Source: Streptomyces sp. WMMB303 (GTDB lineage Bacteria; Actinomycetota; Actinomycetes; Streptomycetales; Streptomycetaceae). Taken from it: 64,000 nt of DNA. Below, in pieces: positions 25,180 to 34,344 of the stretch; the stretch's first letter is position 1; every line of letters begins with the position of its first letter. The notes below the pieces were generated by a model. It ran no database searches, was not told the DNA's origin, and was given only the letters and a program-made list of their open reading frames with translations. The position numbers and the translations under genes were made by a program. The stretch covers positions 2,504,001 to 2,568,000 of the forward strand of contig NZ_JARKIN010000001.1 of NCBI RefSeq assembly GCF_029351045.1, written 5' to 3'.

Positions 25180-26094
25180 TCACACCTTCAGGTACTTGCG
25201 CAAGGTGAAGAAGGCTGCCACGGCAGGCATCAGCAGCCCCACCGCGAGGATCAGCGGCATCACCGCGGCCACCGCGTCCCAGCCGATGAACTCGATCAGC
25301 ACGATCTTCTGCTGCAACCAGTTGTTGATCAGGAAGTACTTGCCCAGGACGAGCAGCACACAGGCCAACCCGGCGCCGATCAGCCCCGCGATGGCGGCCT
25401 CCAGGATGAACGGCATCTGGATGTAGAAGCTGGACGCGCCCACCAGCCGCATGATCCCGGTCTCGCGACGCCTGCTGAACGCCGACACCCGCACGGTGTT
25501 GACGATCAGCAGCAGTGCGACCACCAACATCAGCGACATCACGCACAGGGCCGCGATGTTCATACCGTTGAGGAGGTTGAAGAGCGGTTCCAGCGTCTTG
25601 CGCTGGTCCTGTACCTCCTGGACGCCCTGTCTGCCGGAGAAGGCGGTCTGGAGGACCTGGTACTTGGTCGGGTCCTTGAGTTTGACCCGGTAGGACTCCT
25701 GCATCTGGTCCGGCGTCAGCGAGGCCGCCAGCGGCGAGTCCTTGAACTGCTTCTTGTAGAGCTTGTACGCCTGGTCGGCGGACTCGTGGTAGACCTTCTC
25801 GACGACGTCGAGCTTCTTCAGGTCGGCCTTGATCTCGCTCTTCTGCTGCCGGGTGACCGCGCCCTTGGCGCAGTTGGGGTCGTCCGAGGAGGCGTCGTTC
25901 TTGTTGCACAGGTAGATCGAGACCTGGACCTTGTCGAACCAGTACCCCTTCATCGTGCTCACCTGCTCCTGGGCGAGCAGCGAGCCGCCCGCGAGCGCGA
26001 GCGACAGGGCGACCGAGACGATCACCGCGAAGGTCATCGTGAGATTGCGACGGAGACCGACGCCGATCTCCGACAGGACGAACTGGGCGCGCAT
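25180..26094 (-). CDS. ftsX: Cell-division ABC transporter permease FtsX
   Basis: The 304-residue protein has four membrane helices (about residues 18-41, 175-202, 222-250 and 270-295). A large extracellular loop separates the first two helices and contains two cysteines (C63 and C75) that could form a disulphide. FtsX passes ATP-driven conformational changes from FtsE to peptidoglycan hydrolases outside the cell. The ATG at 26094 follows GGAAAGGA. It lies 41 bp after ftsE and is co-transcribed with it. Confidence 0.97.
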   Translation of the reverse strand: MRAQFVLSEIGVGLRRNLTMTFAVIVSVALSLALAGGSLLAQEQVSTMKGYWFDKVQVSIYLCNKNDASSDDPNCAKGAVTRQQKSEIKADLKKLDVVEKVYHESADQAYKLYKKQFKDSPLAASLTPDQMQESYRVKLKDPTKYQVLQTAFSGRQGVQEVQDQRKTLEPLFNLLNGMNIAALCVMSLMLVVALLLIVNTVRVSAFSRRRETGIMRLVGASSFYIQMPFILEAAIAGLIGAGLACVLLVLGKYFLINNWLQQKIVLIEFIGWDAVAAVMPLILAVGLLMPAVAAFFTLRKYLKV

Positions 26095-26104
26095 GGCGTC
26101 CTTT

Positions 26105-26146
26105 CCTCAGTGCTGGTGCCGGTGCCTCAGTCGCCTCAGTGCTGGT
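26105..26146. repeat. 13-bp direct repeat across the ftsE stop codon
   Basis: CCTCAGTGCTGGT occurs at 26105-26117 and 26134-26146. The second copy contains the ftsE stop codon and the first lies in the ftsE-ftsX gap. It looks like a small local duplication of the end of ftsE. Confidence 0.6.
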
Positions 26147-26825
26147 ATCCGTAGACACCGCGCGACTGGTCGCGCACGAGGCGGCCCGTCTCGAGTTCGA
26201 TGACGCGCTTGCGCATCTGGTCGACGATCTGCTGATCGTGGGTGGCCATCACCACGGTGGTGCCCGTGCGGTTGATCCGGTCGAGCAGCTTCATGATGCC
26301 GACGGATGTCTGCGGGTCCAGGTTGCCGGTCGGCTCGTCGGCGATCAGCAGCATCGGACGGTTGGCGAAGGCCCGCGCGATGGCGACCCGCTGCTGCTCA
26401 CCGCCGGACAGCTCGCCGGGCATCCGCTCCTCCTTGCCGCCCAGGCCGACCAGGTCGAGGACCTCGGGGACCGTCTTGCGGATCTGGCCCCGCGACTTGC
26501 CGATGACCTCCAGCGCGAAGGCCACGTTCTCCCCGACGGTCTTGTTGCCCAGCAACCGGAAGTCCTGGAAGACCGTGCCGAGCTGCCGCCGCATGTGCGG
26601 CACCTTCCAGTTGGACAGCCGCGCCAGGTCCTTGCCGAGCACATGCACCTGGCCGGAGCTGGCCCGCTCCTCACGCAGGAGCAGCCGCAGGAAGGTGGAC
26701 TTGCCGGAACCGGAGGAGCCCACCAGGAACACGAACTCGCCGCGCTCGACCTCCAGCGAGACATCGCGGAGCGCCGGGCGGTTCTGCTTGGGATAGGACT
26801 TGGAGACGCTGTCGAATCGGATCAC
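26136..26825 (-). CDS. ftsE: Cell-division ATP-binding protein FtsE
   Basis: The 229-residue ABC ATPase has all the expected motifs: Walker [10 protein letters not shown], signature [14 protein letters not shown], Walker [13 protein letters not shown] and the switch His in MATHD. It pairs with FtsX to control wall hydrolysis at the division site. The GTG at 26825 gives the normal family length; no ribosome site is evident before it. Confidence 0.97.
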   Translation of the reverse strand: MIRFDSVSKSYPKQNRPALRDVSLEVERGEFVFLVGSSGSGKSTFLRLLLREERASSGQVHVLGKDLARLSNWKVPHMRRQLGTVFQDFRLLGNKTVGENVAFALEVIGKSRGQIRKTVPEVLDLVGLGGKEERMPGELSGGEQQRVAIARAFANRPMLLIADEPTGNLDPQTSVGIMKLLDRINRTGTTVVMATHDQQIVDQMRKRVIELETGRLVRDQSRGVYGYQH

Positions 26826-27090
26826 GGATACACCACGTCGACCTGGGTAGGGACAACGGAAACCGCGGTGCGGCCCCCTGGGACGCTCTCCGGCGGCAGC
26901 CGGGAGCGGTGTGGGCGACCATACGCGAAGCGTGGCGTGCCGCGCACGCGGCACCCGCGCCCATGCCGCGCACCCGCGTCCCACCTGCCTGTTTCTGCGT
27001 GGAGCCGCCTCACCTGGCAGAGTGGAATCGAGCACCCCTGGGGAACGAATCACTCACGGGTGTCGTTGGCGCGACTGAGGAGGAGTTCGC

Positions 27091-27285
27091 ATGACATGCG
27101 ATCGACTGGTGTGTGCCAACTGCGCGGGGCCCGTGAACGAGGGGCGCTGCGCCGTGTGCCGTGCCCACCGGGAACGACTGCACCGGGAGGCCCCGCTGGC
27201 GCATCTGTCCCCGGCGGCGCTGATCGCCCTGCTTGCCGCACTGATAGCAGTAACACTTGTGGCACAGCGCGTAGCCACGGCGTGA
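27091..27285 (+). CDS. Small Cys-rich single-helix membrane protein, unknown
   Basis: The 64-residue product starts with a possible zinc knuckle formed by two CxxC pairs (CANC and CAVC, 11 residues between them) and ends in one hydrophobic helix (ALIALLAALIAVTLVA). The ATG at 27091 follows GAGGAGG. The topology suggests a cytoplasmic metal-binding head on a membrane anchor. It diverges from ftsE and is followed by a strong hairpin at 27312-27346. No function is claimed. Confidence 0.75.
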   Translation: MTCDRLVCANCAGPVNEGRCAVCRAHRERLHREAPLAHLSPAALIALLAALIAVTLVAQRVATA

Positions 27286-27311
27286 CGGTGCGGAAGTGCG
27301 CCGTGCACGAG

Positions 27312-27346
27312 CGCCGTCCCGGCGGGTGACCTACCCCGGGACGGCG
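27312..27346. terminator. Bidirectional terminator hairpin
   Basis: An 11-bp stem, CGCCGTCCCGG pairing with CCGGGACGGCG, has a 13-base loop. It sits between the convergent small membrane-protein gene and the LAETG-protein gene. Confidence 0.7.
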
Positions 27347-27373
27347 AGCCGTGTCACCGCCGGAAAACACGAA

Positions 27374-27417
27374 CGCGCCGGGTTGCGGCGGTCCTGAGAC
27401 CCCCGCGCCCCGGCGCG
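27374..27417 (-). terminator. Terminator hairpin after the LAETG-protein gene
   Basis: A 9-bp stem, CGCGCCGGG pairing with CCCGGCGCG, has a long loop that can pair internally (GCGG with CCGC). It starts 20 bp past the stop of the gene at 27437-28249. Confidence 0.5.
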
Positions 27418-27436
27418 CTGGTGCGAGCCTGACTCC

Positions 27437-28249
27437 TCAGGCGGCGGTGCGCCGCGAGGCGAGCCTCGGCATCAGGCGGAACCCGACGCCACCGGCGATC
27501 ATCGTCGCCGCGCCCACCAGCAGGAAGGTCGTCTCGGCCGAACCGGTCTCGGCCAGCTCGTCCTTCGGCGCCTCCGGCTTGCTGTCCTGGACCGGCTGGC
27601 TGCCCGCGCTGTCCGGGTTGGTGCCGACCTCGCACTTCACCTGGTCACCGTCGAGGTCGCAGGTGTCGTCGCCGCCACCGCCGGAACCGCCGGTGGTCGC
27701 CGGCTCCTCGCCGCCGCCACCGTTGCCGCCGTTCCCGCCGTTGCCGTTCCCGCCGTTGCCGTTGCCGCCGTTGCCGTTGCCGCCGTTGTTGGCGTCGCCA
27801 CCGTTGCCGTTACCGCCGTCGTTGCCGTTGCCACCGTCGGCGACACCGCCGTCGTTGCCGTTGCCACCGTCGGCGACACCGCCGTCGTTGCCGTTGCCAC
27901 CGTCGGCGACACCGCCGTCGTTGCCGTTACCGCCGTCGGCGACACCGCCGTCGTTGCCGTTACCGCCGTCGTTGCCGCCGATGACGGTGCCGCCGATGCC
28001 GCCGTCGTCACCGCCGATGCCGCCGTCGCCGCCGCCGATGCCGTTGTCGCCGCCGCTGTCGCCGCCGCTGTCACCGCCGCCGTCGCTGTCGCCACCGCCG
28101 AAAATGCCGCCGAGGATGCCGCCGGAGTCACCGTTGTCCGACACATCGGCGGCCTGCGCGGCACCTGCGGCGGTCAGCGAGGCGCCCGCGGCGAACACGG
28201 CCGCTGCGGCGATCCGCGCGACCCGCAGCCGCGTCTTCGATTTGCTCAT
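27437..28249 (-). CDS. LAETG sortase-anchored Gly/Asn/Asp-rich wall protein
   Basis: The 270-residue protein has a signal peptide (1-34, ending AQA), a low-complexity Gly/Asn/Asp region and a short folded segment with two Cys (CDLDGDQVKCEVG). It ends with LAETG, a hydrophobic helix and a basic tail. LAxTG is the motif used by class E sortases of Streptomyces, so it should be covalently linked to peptidoglycan. Four near-perfect copies of NGNDGGVADGG lie in the middle. The acidic Gly-Asn repeat may bind cations or act as a spacer; neither is shown. It lies between prfB and ftsE, interrupting an otherwise conserved neighbourhood. Confidence 0.88.
   Translation of the reverse strand: MSKSKTRLRVARIAAAAVFAAGASLTAAGAAQAADVSDNGDSGGILGGIFGGGDSDGGGDSGGDSGGDNGIGGGDGGIGGDDGGIGGTVIGGNDGGNGNDGGVADGGNGNDGGVADGGNGNDGGVADGGNGNDGGVADGGNGNDGGNGNGGDANNGGNGNGGNGNGGNGNGGNGGNGGGGEEPATTGGSGGGGDDTCDLDGDQVKCEVGTNPDSAGSQPVQDSKPEAPKDELAETGSAETTFLLVGAATMIAGGVGFRLMPRLASRRTAA
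27818..27949 (-). repeat. 33-bp coding repeat, four tandem copies
   Basis: Four adjacent 33-bp units (starting 27818, 27851, 27884 and 27917) encode NGNDGGVADGG in the LAETG protein. A truncated fifth unit follows. Differences between units are synonymous changes, which points to expansion and contraction under coding constraint. Confidence 0.9.
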
Positions 28250-28519
28250 GTTCCAACTACCCCCAGTAGCTGTACTCGTGGATGGGGCCGCTGCGCGTGG
28301 AGCGCGATCCGCACCGGGCTTGCCGTCGAGGCGATGTCGAGGCGATGTCGTACCCCCACCCGGACTGCCGCCGTCTTCACCGGGGCTCTCTCGCCCCGTT
28401 CATGCGCTCCTGACACAGGCATGCCGAGCCAACAGCTTTCCCCAGCCCTCATACGCGCGTCAAGCGAAGATCCGTCGAAGAGTGCCGGCACCGACCCCCC
28501 GCGAGGTCCTGACGCGACG

Positions 28520-29635
28520 TCAGCTCTGGGCCTGCTCCTGCTGCTTGCGCCAGCGGATACCGGCCTCCAGGAAGCTGTCGATGTCGCCGTCGAGCACGCC
28601 CTGCGGGTTGCCCACCTCGTACTCGGTGCGCAGGTCCTTGACCATCTGATACGGGTGCAGGACGTACGAACGCATCTGGCTGCCCCAGGAGTTGCCTCCG
28701 TCGCCCTTGAGCGCGTCCATCTTGGCCTGCTCCTCCTGGCGGCGGTGGGCGAGCAGTCGTGCCTGCATGACGCGCATGGCGGCGGCGCGGTTCTGGATCT
28801 GCGACTTCTCGTTCTGGCAGGAGACCACGATGCCGGTCGGCAGGTGCGTCATGCGCACCGCCGAGTCCGTGGTGTTCACCGACTGGCCACCGGGACCCGA
28901 GGAGCGAAAGACATCGATCCGCAGCTCGTTCTCCGGAATGTCGATGTGGTCCACCTGCTCCACGACCGGAAGCACCTCGACCCCGGCGAACGAGGTCTGG
29001 CGGCGGCCCTGGTTGTCGAACGGCGAGATGCGCACCATCCGGTGCGTGCCCTGCTCCACCGAGAGCGTGCCGTAGGCGTACGGCGCCTTCACCGTGAAGG
29101 TCGCGGACTTGATGCCCGCCTCCTCCGCGTAGGAGATGTCGAACACCTCGGTGGGGTAGTCCCGGCGCTCGGCCCAGCGCAGATACATGCGCATCAGCTG
29201 CTCGGCGAAGTCGGCGGCATCCACACCACCCGCCTCGGCCCGGACACTGACGACCGCCTCACGCGGGTCGTACTCACCGGACAGCAGCGTGCGGACCTCC
29301 AGCTCGTCCACGGTCTTGCGGACCGCCGCCAGCTCGTTGTCCGCCTCGGCGCGGGCGTCCGCGTCGTCCTCGCTCTCGGCCAGCTCGAAGAGCACCCCGA
29401 CGTCGTCGATACGCCCCCGCAGCTCCTCGACTCTGCGCAGCTGCCCCTGGAGGTAGGAGAGCCGGCTGGTCACTTTCTGCGCGTTCTCGACGTCGTCCCA
29501 CAGGTCGGGGGCCGCCGCCCGCTCCTCGAGCGCGGCGATGTCTGACCGCATTTTGCCCAGGTCAAGGACGGCCTCGATCGACTCCATGGTGGAGGAGAGG
29601 GACTTCAGCTCTTCGGATACATCGACGACTGCCAC
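28520..29635 (-). CDS. prfB: Peptide chain release factor 2
   Basis: This is a 371-residue RF2. The GGQ motif is in [13 protein letters not shown], and the stop-codon-reading SPF tripeptide is in [12 protein letters not shown]. It releases peptides at UGA and UAA. The frame is continuous from the start, with no in-frame TGA near codon 25, so it lacks the programmed +1 frameshift used by many bacteria. The GTG at 29635 gives the start [11 protein letters not shown] normal for Streptomyces RF2. A TAGGGT box lies seven bases before it, suggesting a leaderless transcript starting inside the gap after the 2OG-like gene. Confidence 0.97.
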   Translation of the reverse strand: MAVVDVSEELKSLSSTMESIEAVLDLGKMRSDIAALEERAAAPDLWDDVENAQKVTSRLSYLQGQLRRVEELRGRIDDVGVLFELAESEDDADARAEADNELAAVRKTVDELEVRTLLSGEYDPREAVVSVRAEAGGVDAADFAEQLMRMYLRWAERRDYPTEVFDISYAEEAGIKSATFTVKAPYAYGTLSVEQGTHRMVRISPFDNQGRRQTSFAGVEVLPVVEQVDHIDIPENELRIDVFRSSGPGGQSVNTTDSAVRMTHLPTGIVVSCQNEKSQIQNRAAAMRVMQARLLAHRRQEEQAKMDALKGDGGNSWGSQMRSYVLHPYQMVKDLRTEYEVGNPQGVLDGDIDSFLEAGIRWRKQQEQAQS

Positions 29636-29642
29636 GCTCCCC

Positions 29643-29648
29643 ACCCTA
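29643..29648 (-). promoter_or_regulatory. Candidate -10 box (TAGGGT) for leaderless prfB
   Basis: TAGGGT fits TAnnnT and is seven bases from the GTG of prfB. The GGGGAG between them could act as a ribosome site, but it would be too close to the start. Confidence 0.4.
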
Positions 29649-29670
29649 ACCGCAAGCCGCCACCCCAGCC

Positions 29671-30444
29671 CTAGCCCACTTGGGCGTCACGCTCCGCGCT
29701 GCGGTGTGCCGTCAGCGTGGTCACCAGCACGTCCCGGCGCGCGGGCGCGGTGGTCTCCGCCGGACGGACGGCGCCCACCTCGTGCAAGGTGGCCCGGTCG
29801 TCGCCGAGCAACAGGCTGCCCGGCTCGTGCAGGGTGGCGGTCAGCAGCCGGGTGCCGTCGGGCGCGTAGACGACGTGCCGGCCGCCGACGGCGTTCTGCC
29901 TGCCGACCAGCAGGGAACTCACCAGCGTCGCCCCGGCACGGTGCCGCCCCTCGGGAACGGGCAGCGCGGCCCGGTCGGCCGAGGCGATGACCCGGATCGG
30001 ATGCGCTCTGACGCTCCACACCCCGGCGTCCTGCAGACAGCTCGCGATCCGGCCCAGCATCCGCACCAGCGCCTTGAAGAGCGGGTCGGCAGCGAAGACG
30101 TCGGTGAGCGGCTCGATGTGGCCGTCGTCCCCGAGCGGGAGCGGGCCGGTGTCCCCGGGCTGCGCGAAGGCCGGGTGCGGCGTGGGGCGCAGCGCACCGG
30201 TGCGGTCCAGCGAGAAGTGTCCGTAGCGGCGCAGCCGGTGCGTGTCGTCCCACGCGGCGTGGCCTTCGGGCGCCAGGTCCTCCCAGTGCAGGCCGAACCG
30301 CCGCCAGTCGGCCGCGTCGGCTCCCACGCACCGGGAGACGGCCGCCGATTCCATCACATGGGCGTGCCGGGAGAGCAGCGCCTGCCGGGCCCGGGCGATC
30401 TCGCCCGCGCTGCGCAGCATCGGAGCGCCCGCCATGTCCTCCAT
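29671..30444 (-). CDS. 2OG-Fe dioxygenase-like protein (PF10014-type), metal site altered
   Basis: The 257-residue protein follows the PF10014 pattern 'H.DG...li.R.n..GG...vy' and 'DDR..lHev.pv' with [20 protein letters not shown] and [15 protein letters not shown]. Family members are 2-oxoglutarate-dependent oxygenases. The first His (H168) and the distal His (H221) are in place, but the position of the metal-binding Asp in HxD is Ala here (A170). Activity is therefore doubtful unless another residue takes over. The ATG at 30444 follows GGGAGGT. It lies 35 bp upstream of prfB on the same strand. Confidence 0.75.
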   Translation of the reverse strand: MEDMAGAPMLRSAGEIARARQALLSRHAHVMESAAVSRCVGADAADWRRFGLHWEDLAPEGHAAWDDTHRLRRYGHFSLDRTGALRPTPHPAFAQPGDTGPLPLGDDGHIEPLTDVFAADPLFKALVRMLGRIASCLQDAGVWSVRAHPIRVIASADRAALPVPEGRHRAGATLVSSLLVGRQNAVGGRHVVYAPDGTRLLTATLHEPGSLLLGDDRATLHEVGAVRPAETTAPARRDVLVTTLTAHRSAERDAQVG

Positions 30445-30687
30445 GGGCACCTCCCTCCTGCCCTGCCGGTGCGGCCGGTCGGTCCGGTGCGGCCCACTCG
30501 CCGGGTCGATACAGCCGGTGGGCCGGGCGCTCCGGTCCGGGACATCCGACCGGTGCCGGGGCGTCCGCCGGACCGCGGCACTCCGGGCACCCGCCCGCCG
30601 GCTCCGGCACCTCCGCGTCCGGCTCGGCACGTCCAGGCTGCTACGCGCCGGCGCGCTCCGCATCCGGACCCGGCGCACGGCCCCCGG

Positions 30688-32073
30688 TCAGTCCGTCGGG
30701 TACCCGGACGCGGGCACCCGCAACGAGCCGGTGTCCTCATCGGCGGTGGCCAGCCAGCCGCCCACCGCGAGGGCCACGGCGGCCAGCGCGGCGGCAACGC
30801 CTATTTTCAGCCGTCTGCGCCGCACAGCGGCCCGGTGCCGCGCGGACCCCGCGCGCGCCTCGCCCGCGGCGCGGGGCGTGCGTGCCGTGCCGTGCGCCCC
30901 GCCGGCCAGCTCGTCCTCGCCGGGCACCCGCATGCTCGTGTGGGTGTCCCGGTTCGCGTCCGGGCCGACCCGCGAGTGGACGAGGGGCACGGCGCCACCG
31001 CCCGCGGCGGCCGCCGCGCCGGGACCGGCACGCCGATCGGGCGCCGCCCCTCCGGCGCCGCCCGCGCGGTCCCCGCCCGGCGAGTGGCCGGGGTGGGCGT
31101 CGTCGCCCGCGTACTCGTCGTGATCGGGGTACGCGTCGTGGTCTGCGTACTCGGCGAACTCGTCGTGTTCACCGTATTCACGGTATTCAGCGTATTCGTC
31201 GCATTCATCGTATTCGTCGCCCTGCTCGTCGATGTCGAGCGGCGGCAGCCCCTCCAGAGCCGGCTGCAGCTCGCGCAGCCGGGCCGCCAGCTCCGCGGCG
31301 CGCAGCCGGGAGGCGGGGGCCTTGGCGAGGCACTGGTGGACAAGCTGCCACAGCTCGTCCGGGATGCCGGGCAGCGGCGCCACGGTCTCGGTCACATGTC
31401 TGCGCAGCACCGCGCCGGGGTGGCCGCCGCCGAACGGGGTGAAACCGGCCAGCAGTTCGTAGACGACGGTCGCCAGCGCGTAGATGTCGACGGCGGCGCG
31501 CGGCGGCAGCCCTTCGACGATCTCGGGCGCCAGGTAGTCGGGAGTGCCGATGATCGAGGTGGCGCGGGTGCGGCTGGGCGAGTCGATGAGCTTGGCGACG
31601 CCGAAATCGGTCAGCAGCGCGGGCGGCGCCCCGCCGGGTCCCTCCAGCGCCAAGGCGTCCAGCAGCACGTTCTCCGGCTTCACGTCGCGGTGCACCAGCC
31701 CTGCGGCGTGCGCGGCGGCCAGCGCGTCGGCGACGTCGGCGGCGATGGCGCACGCCGCGGCGGGCGCCAGGCGGCGGTCCCGCTCCAGCCGGGTGCGCAG
31801 ATCGGTGCCCCGCACCAGGTCCATGACCAGGGCCAGTTCGTTGCCGTCCACGACCAGGTCGCGCACGCCGACGACGCGCGGATGGTCGAGGCACAGCAGC
31901 GCGCTGCGCTCCTGCACGAACCGCTCGACCAGATCCTGGTCGGAGGCGAGGTCCTCACGCAGCAGCTTGATGGCGACGGGACCCTCCGGTCCGTCACCGA
32001 GCCACACCGTGCCGGCGCTGCCGCGGCCGAGAATGCGGTGTGCCGTGTAGCGACTGCCGATCTTCCGTGCCAT
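30688..32073 (-). CDS. Membrane-anchored Ser/Thr protein kinase with acidic Tyr-rich linker
   Basis: In this 461-residue protein the kinase domain (~1-265) is intact: GRGSAGTV loop, AIKLL, HRDVKPENVLL and DFGVAK. A linker of about 150 residues follows, starting with repeated D/E-x-Y triplets (EYDECDEYAEYREY). A single helix near the C-terminus (VAAALAAVALAVGGWLA) leaves about 18 residues outside. There are no PASTA domains. The ATG at 32073 has no ribosome site but has TAGCTT seven bases upstream. It is tandem with a second kinase gene. Confidence 0.92.
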   Translation of the reverse strand: MARKIGSRYTAHRILGRGSAGTVWLGDGPEGPVAIKLLREDLASDQDLVERFVQERSALLCLDHPRVVGVRDLVVDGNELALVMDLVRGTDLRTRLERDRRLAPAAACAIAADVADALAAAHAAGLVHRDVKPENVLLDALALEGPGGAPPALLTDFGVAKLIDSPSRTRATSIIGTPDYLAPEIVEGLPPRAAVDIYALATVVYELLAGFTPFGGGHPGAVLRRHVTETVAPLPGIPDELWQLVHQCLAKAPASRLRAAELAARLRELQPALEGLPPLDIDEQGDEYDECDEYAEYREYGEHDEFAEYADHDAYPDHDEYAGDDAHPGHSPGGDRAGGAGGAAPDRRAGPGAAAAAGGGAVPLVHSRVGPDANRDTHTSMRVPGEDELAGGAHGTARTPRAAGEARAGSARHRAAVRRRRLKIGVAAALAAVALAVGGWLATADEDTGSLRVPASGYPTD

Positions 32074-32080
32074 GGCGACA

Positions 32081-32086
32081 AAGCTA
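32081..32086 (-). promoter_or_regulatory. Candidate -10 box (TAGCTT) for leaderless kinase transcript
   Basis: TAGCTT fits TAnnnT and is seven bases from the ATG at 32073, which lacks a ribosome site. No clear -35 is present. Confidence 0.4.
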
Positions 32087-32238
32087 CGCGGCGGGGCCCG
32101 GGTTGGGAGCCCCGGATGCCGGTAACTGTCACTTCTGAGGGGGAAATCCCCCTTCAGGTGTCGACAAATCCCCATGGTCGCCGGTGTTCAGGTCCGGCGC
32201 CACGGGATTCCGGTTCGGCTGCCGGGCGGGCCGGCGCC

Positions 32239-33969
32239 TCAGCTGTTGACCTTGTCGAAGAAGTCCCCGATCTCGCGGAACACGTCCTTCGTCGACTCCC
32301 AGAAGCTCTTGCCGTCGGCCCACCACTGCGGAGCGTCCGTCAGATTCCAGAACAGCACTCCGGCCACCACGAGGATCACGATGAGGAACAGGCACCCCTT
32401 GAGGCAACCCAGCCCCGGAATGCGCATGGGGTTGGCGCTGCGCTGCCGCGGCTCGCGACGCTGCCGGGGCTCGCGCGGCGGCCTCCCTTGCCGCGGGTCC
32501 CGCTGCGGCCTCGGGTCCCGCTGCGGCCGGGGCTCCCGGCCCCTGGGCGGCTGCGGCTCATAGCGCTGCGGCGGCTGCTGCGCGGGCTGCTGCCCGTACT
32601 GGCCGTACTGCCCCTGCCCGCCGTACTGCCCGTGGTCCTGCGGGCCGGGAGGCGGCGGGGCCTGCCGCTGAGGGCGGCGGCGCAGCGGATCCATGCTGGG
32701 ATCGAGCGGCTGGAACTGGGTCTGCTCGTTGCGGTCCCGGGCCGCACGCAACTGGTTCTCCCACGGGTGGGGGCCGTCCTGCTGCGGAGCCCCGCCCGGC
32801 CCGCCCTGCGGCGGACCGCCCGGGACCGGCGGCATGACCCGGGTGGAGTCGGCGCCGCCCTGGCTCCCCTGCCCGTAGCCACCCTGCGGACCGCCGGTCT
32901 GCGGCAGCACATTGGTCTCGGCCGACGGATCGTACTGTCCGGGCGCGCCGTGCGGGCCGCCCGTCTGCGGCAGGACGTCCGTCTGCGCCGCGGGATCGTA
33001 CTGCCCCCCGCCGCCCGGTGCCGGGGCGCCGGGCGCGGACCCCGGGACGGGTGCGGGCGCCGGATCGGGCGCCAGCAGCGCGGCCACCCCGAGCGCGGCG
33101 CCCGCGGCCTGCGGCGTGGCCTGGGCGCCGATGCCGCCGGCGACGGCCCGCAGGCCGCGCGCCAGGTTCTCGGCGCTGGGCCGCTCGTCCGGGTTCTTGC
33201 GCAGGCAGTGCTCGATGACCGTCCACAGCGGGTCGGGGAGGTGCGCGGGGCGCTCGGGCTCCTGTGCCAGATGCTGGTGCAGGACGGCGAGGGCGCTGTC
33301 GCCGCTGAACGGCGGGTAGCCGCTGACCAGCTCGTACAGCAGGATGCCCGCGCCGTAGACGTCCACCGCGGAGGTCTGCGGGCGGCCCTCGGCCGACTCG
33401 GGCGCGACATAGGCGGGGGTGCCGACGAACTCCTGGGTACGCGTCAGCCCCGGCGAGTCCGCGAGCCGGGCGATGCCGAAGTCGGTGAGCATCGGGCGCA
33501 TGCCGTTCTCGTCCTCGGTGAGCAGGACGTTCGCGGGCTTCAGGTCCCGGTGTACGACGCCGTCGGCGTGGCTGGCGGCCAGCGCGTCGGCCACCTGCGC
33601 GGTGACCAAGCAGGCGGCGATGGGCGAGAACGGGCCGTTCTCGCGCAGGTAGCGATGCAGGTCCGGGCCCTCGACGAGGTCCATCACGAGCGCCAGCAGA
33701 TCGCCCTCGACCACGAGGTCGCGGGTTCTGACGATGTTGTGGTGCGTCAGCCGCAGCAGCACGGAGCGCTCCCGCAGGAAGCGCATCACCACGTCGGGGT
33801 CGTTGGCGAGCTCCTCCTTGAGGACCTTGATCGCGACGGTCTCGCCGGGCTGCCCGGCCACCGCCGCCTCCGAGCCCGCCGTCTCGCGCTGGCGGGCCCG
33901 CCAGACGGTGCCCGTGGCGCCGCGCCCCAGCGGCTCTTCGAGCAGGTACTTGCTGCCTACCGGCCGCAC
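32239..33969 (-). CDS. Membrane-anchored Ser/Thr protein kinase with Thr-containing linker repeats
   Basis: In this 576-residue protein the kinase domain (~1-275) has GRGATGTV, AIKVL, HRDLKPANVLL and DFGIARL. A Gln/Pro/Gly-rich linker follows, with two copies of QYDP(A/S)A(Q/E)T(D/N)VLPQTGGP, then DSTRVMPP and EQTQFQPLD. A single helix (GCLFLIVILVVAGVLFW) leads to about 30 external residues. The TxxL/TxxM sites in the linker suit phospho-Thr binding by FHA domains, and the divergent neighbour encodes one. The GTG at 33969 follows AGGGAG. Confidence 0.92.
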   Translation of the reverse strand: MRPVGSKYLLEEPLGRGATGTVWRARQRETAGSEAAVAGQPGETVAIKVLKEELANDPDVVMRFLRERSVLLRLTHHNIVRTRDLVVEGDLLALVMDLVEGPDLHRYLRENGPFSPIAACLVTAQVADALAASHADGVVHRDLKPANVLLTEDENGMRPMLTDFGIARLADSPGLTRTQEFVGTPAYVAPESAEGRPQTSAVDVYGAGILLYELVSGYPPFSGDSALAVLHQHLAQEPERPAHLPDPLWTVIEHCLRKNPDERPSAENLARGLRAVAGGIGAQATPQAAGAALGVAALLAPDPAPAPVPGSAPGAPAPGGGGQYDPAAQTDVLPQTGGPHGAPGQYDPSAETNVLPQTGGPQGGYGQGSQGGADSTRVMPPVPGGPPQGGPGGAPQQDGPHPWENQLRAARDRNEQTQFQPLDPSMDPLRRRPQRQAPPPPGPQDHGQYGGQGQYGQYGQQPAQQPPQRYEPQPPRGREPRPQRDPRPQRDPRQGRPPREPRQRREPRQRSANPMRIPGLGCLKGCLFLIVILVVAGVLFWNLTDAPQWWADGKSFWESTKDVFREIGDFFDKVNS

Positions 33970-34344
33970 GTCATGCGCTCCCTGGTCTCGTTCTGCAATC
34001 CCGCCCACAATAGTGCCGCCGCGCAAGGCGGCGCCGAGGCTCGCACCCGCTCCCGGGCACGCGCGCTGCCGACGCGGCCCATCGGGCACGAGTCGGTGCC
34101 CGATGGGCACGCCCGGCCGGACGACTCCCCCGGAAGACGCACGCGGGGTGGCGATGGTTGCGGCGGCGCCGTCACCCGGTCAAGATCATCAGCGCGGCAG
34201 AATCGGGCGGATGGCCAGGACCGGCTCCGCTGTCGGTCGCGGGTGCGAGTATGCATGCAGTGGTACGGACGATGTGCCGGCGCGTGAGCGCGGTGGGTGG
34301 GCTGCCCGCCGAGCGCGCGGCGCGGACGGGACCTGGAGGCGCAG
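33970..34344. other. Divergent promoter region between kinase and FHA-FtsK genes
   Basis: No gene is supported. On the minus strand TATTGT (34012-34007) could be the kinase -10 box, about 40 bp before its GTG. On the plus side only the GGAGG ribosome site (about 34335) of the FHA-FtsK gene is clear. Confidence 0.4.

Noticed and set aside
27818..27949. Regular 33-bp repeats resembling a CRISPR array
   Set aside because: The units are contiguous without spacers and encode an in-frame peptide repeat in an exported protein. No cas genes are near.
29540..29635. Programmed +1 frameshift site in prfB
   Set aside because: There is no in-frame TGA or CTTTGAC element near codon 25; the RF2 frame is continuous from the start.
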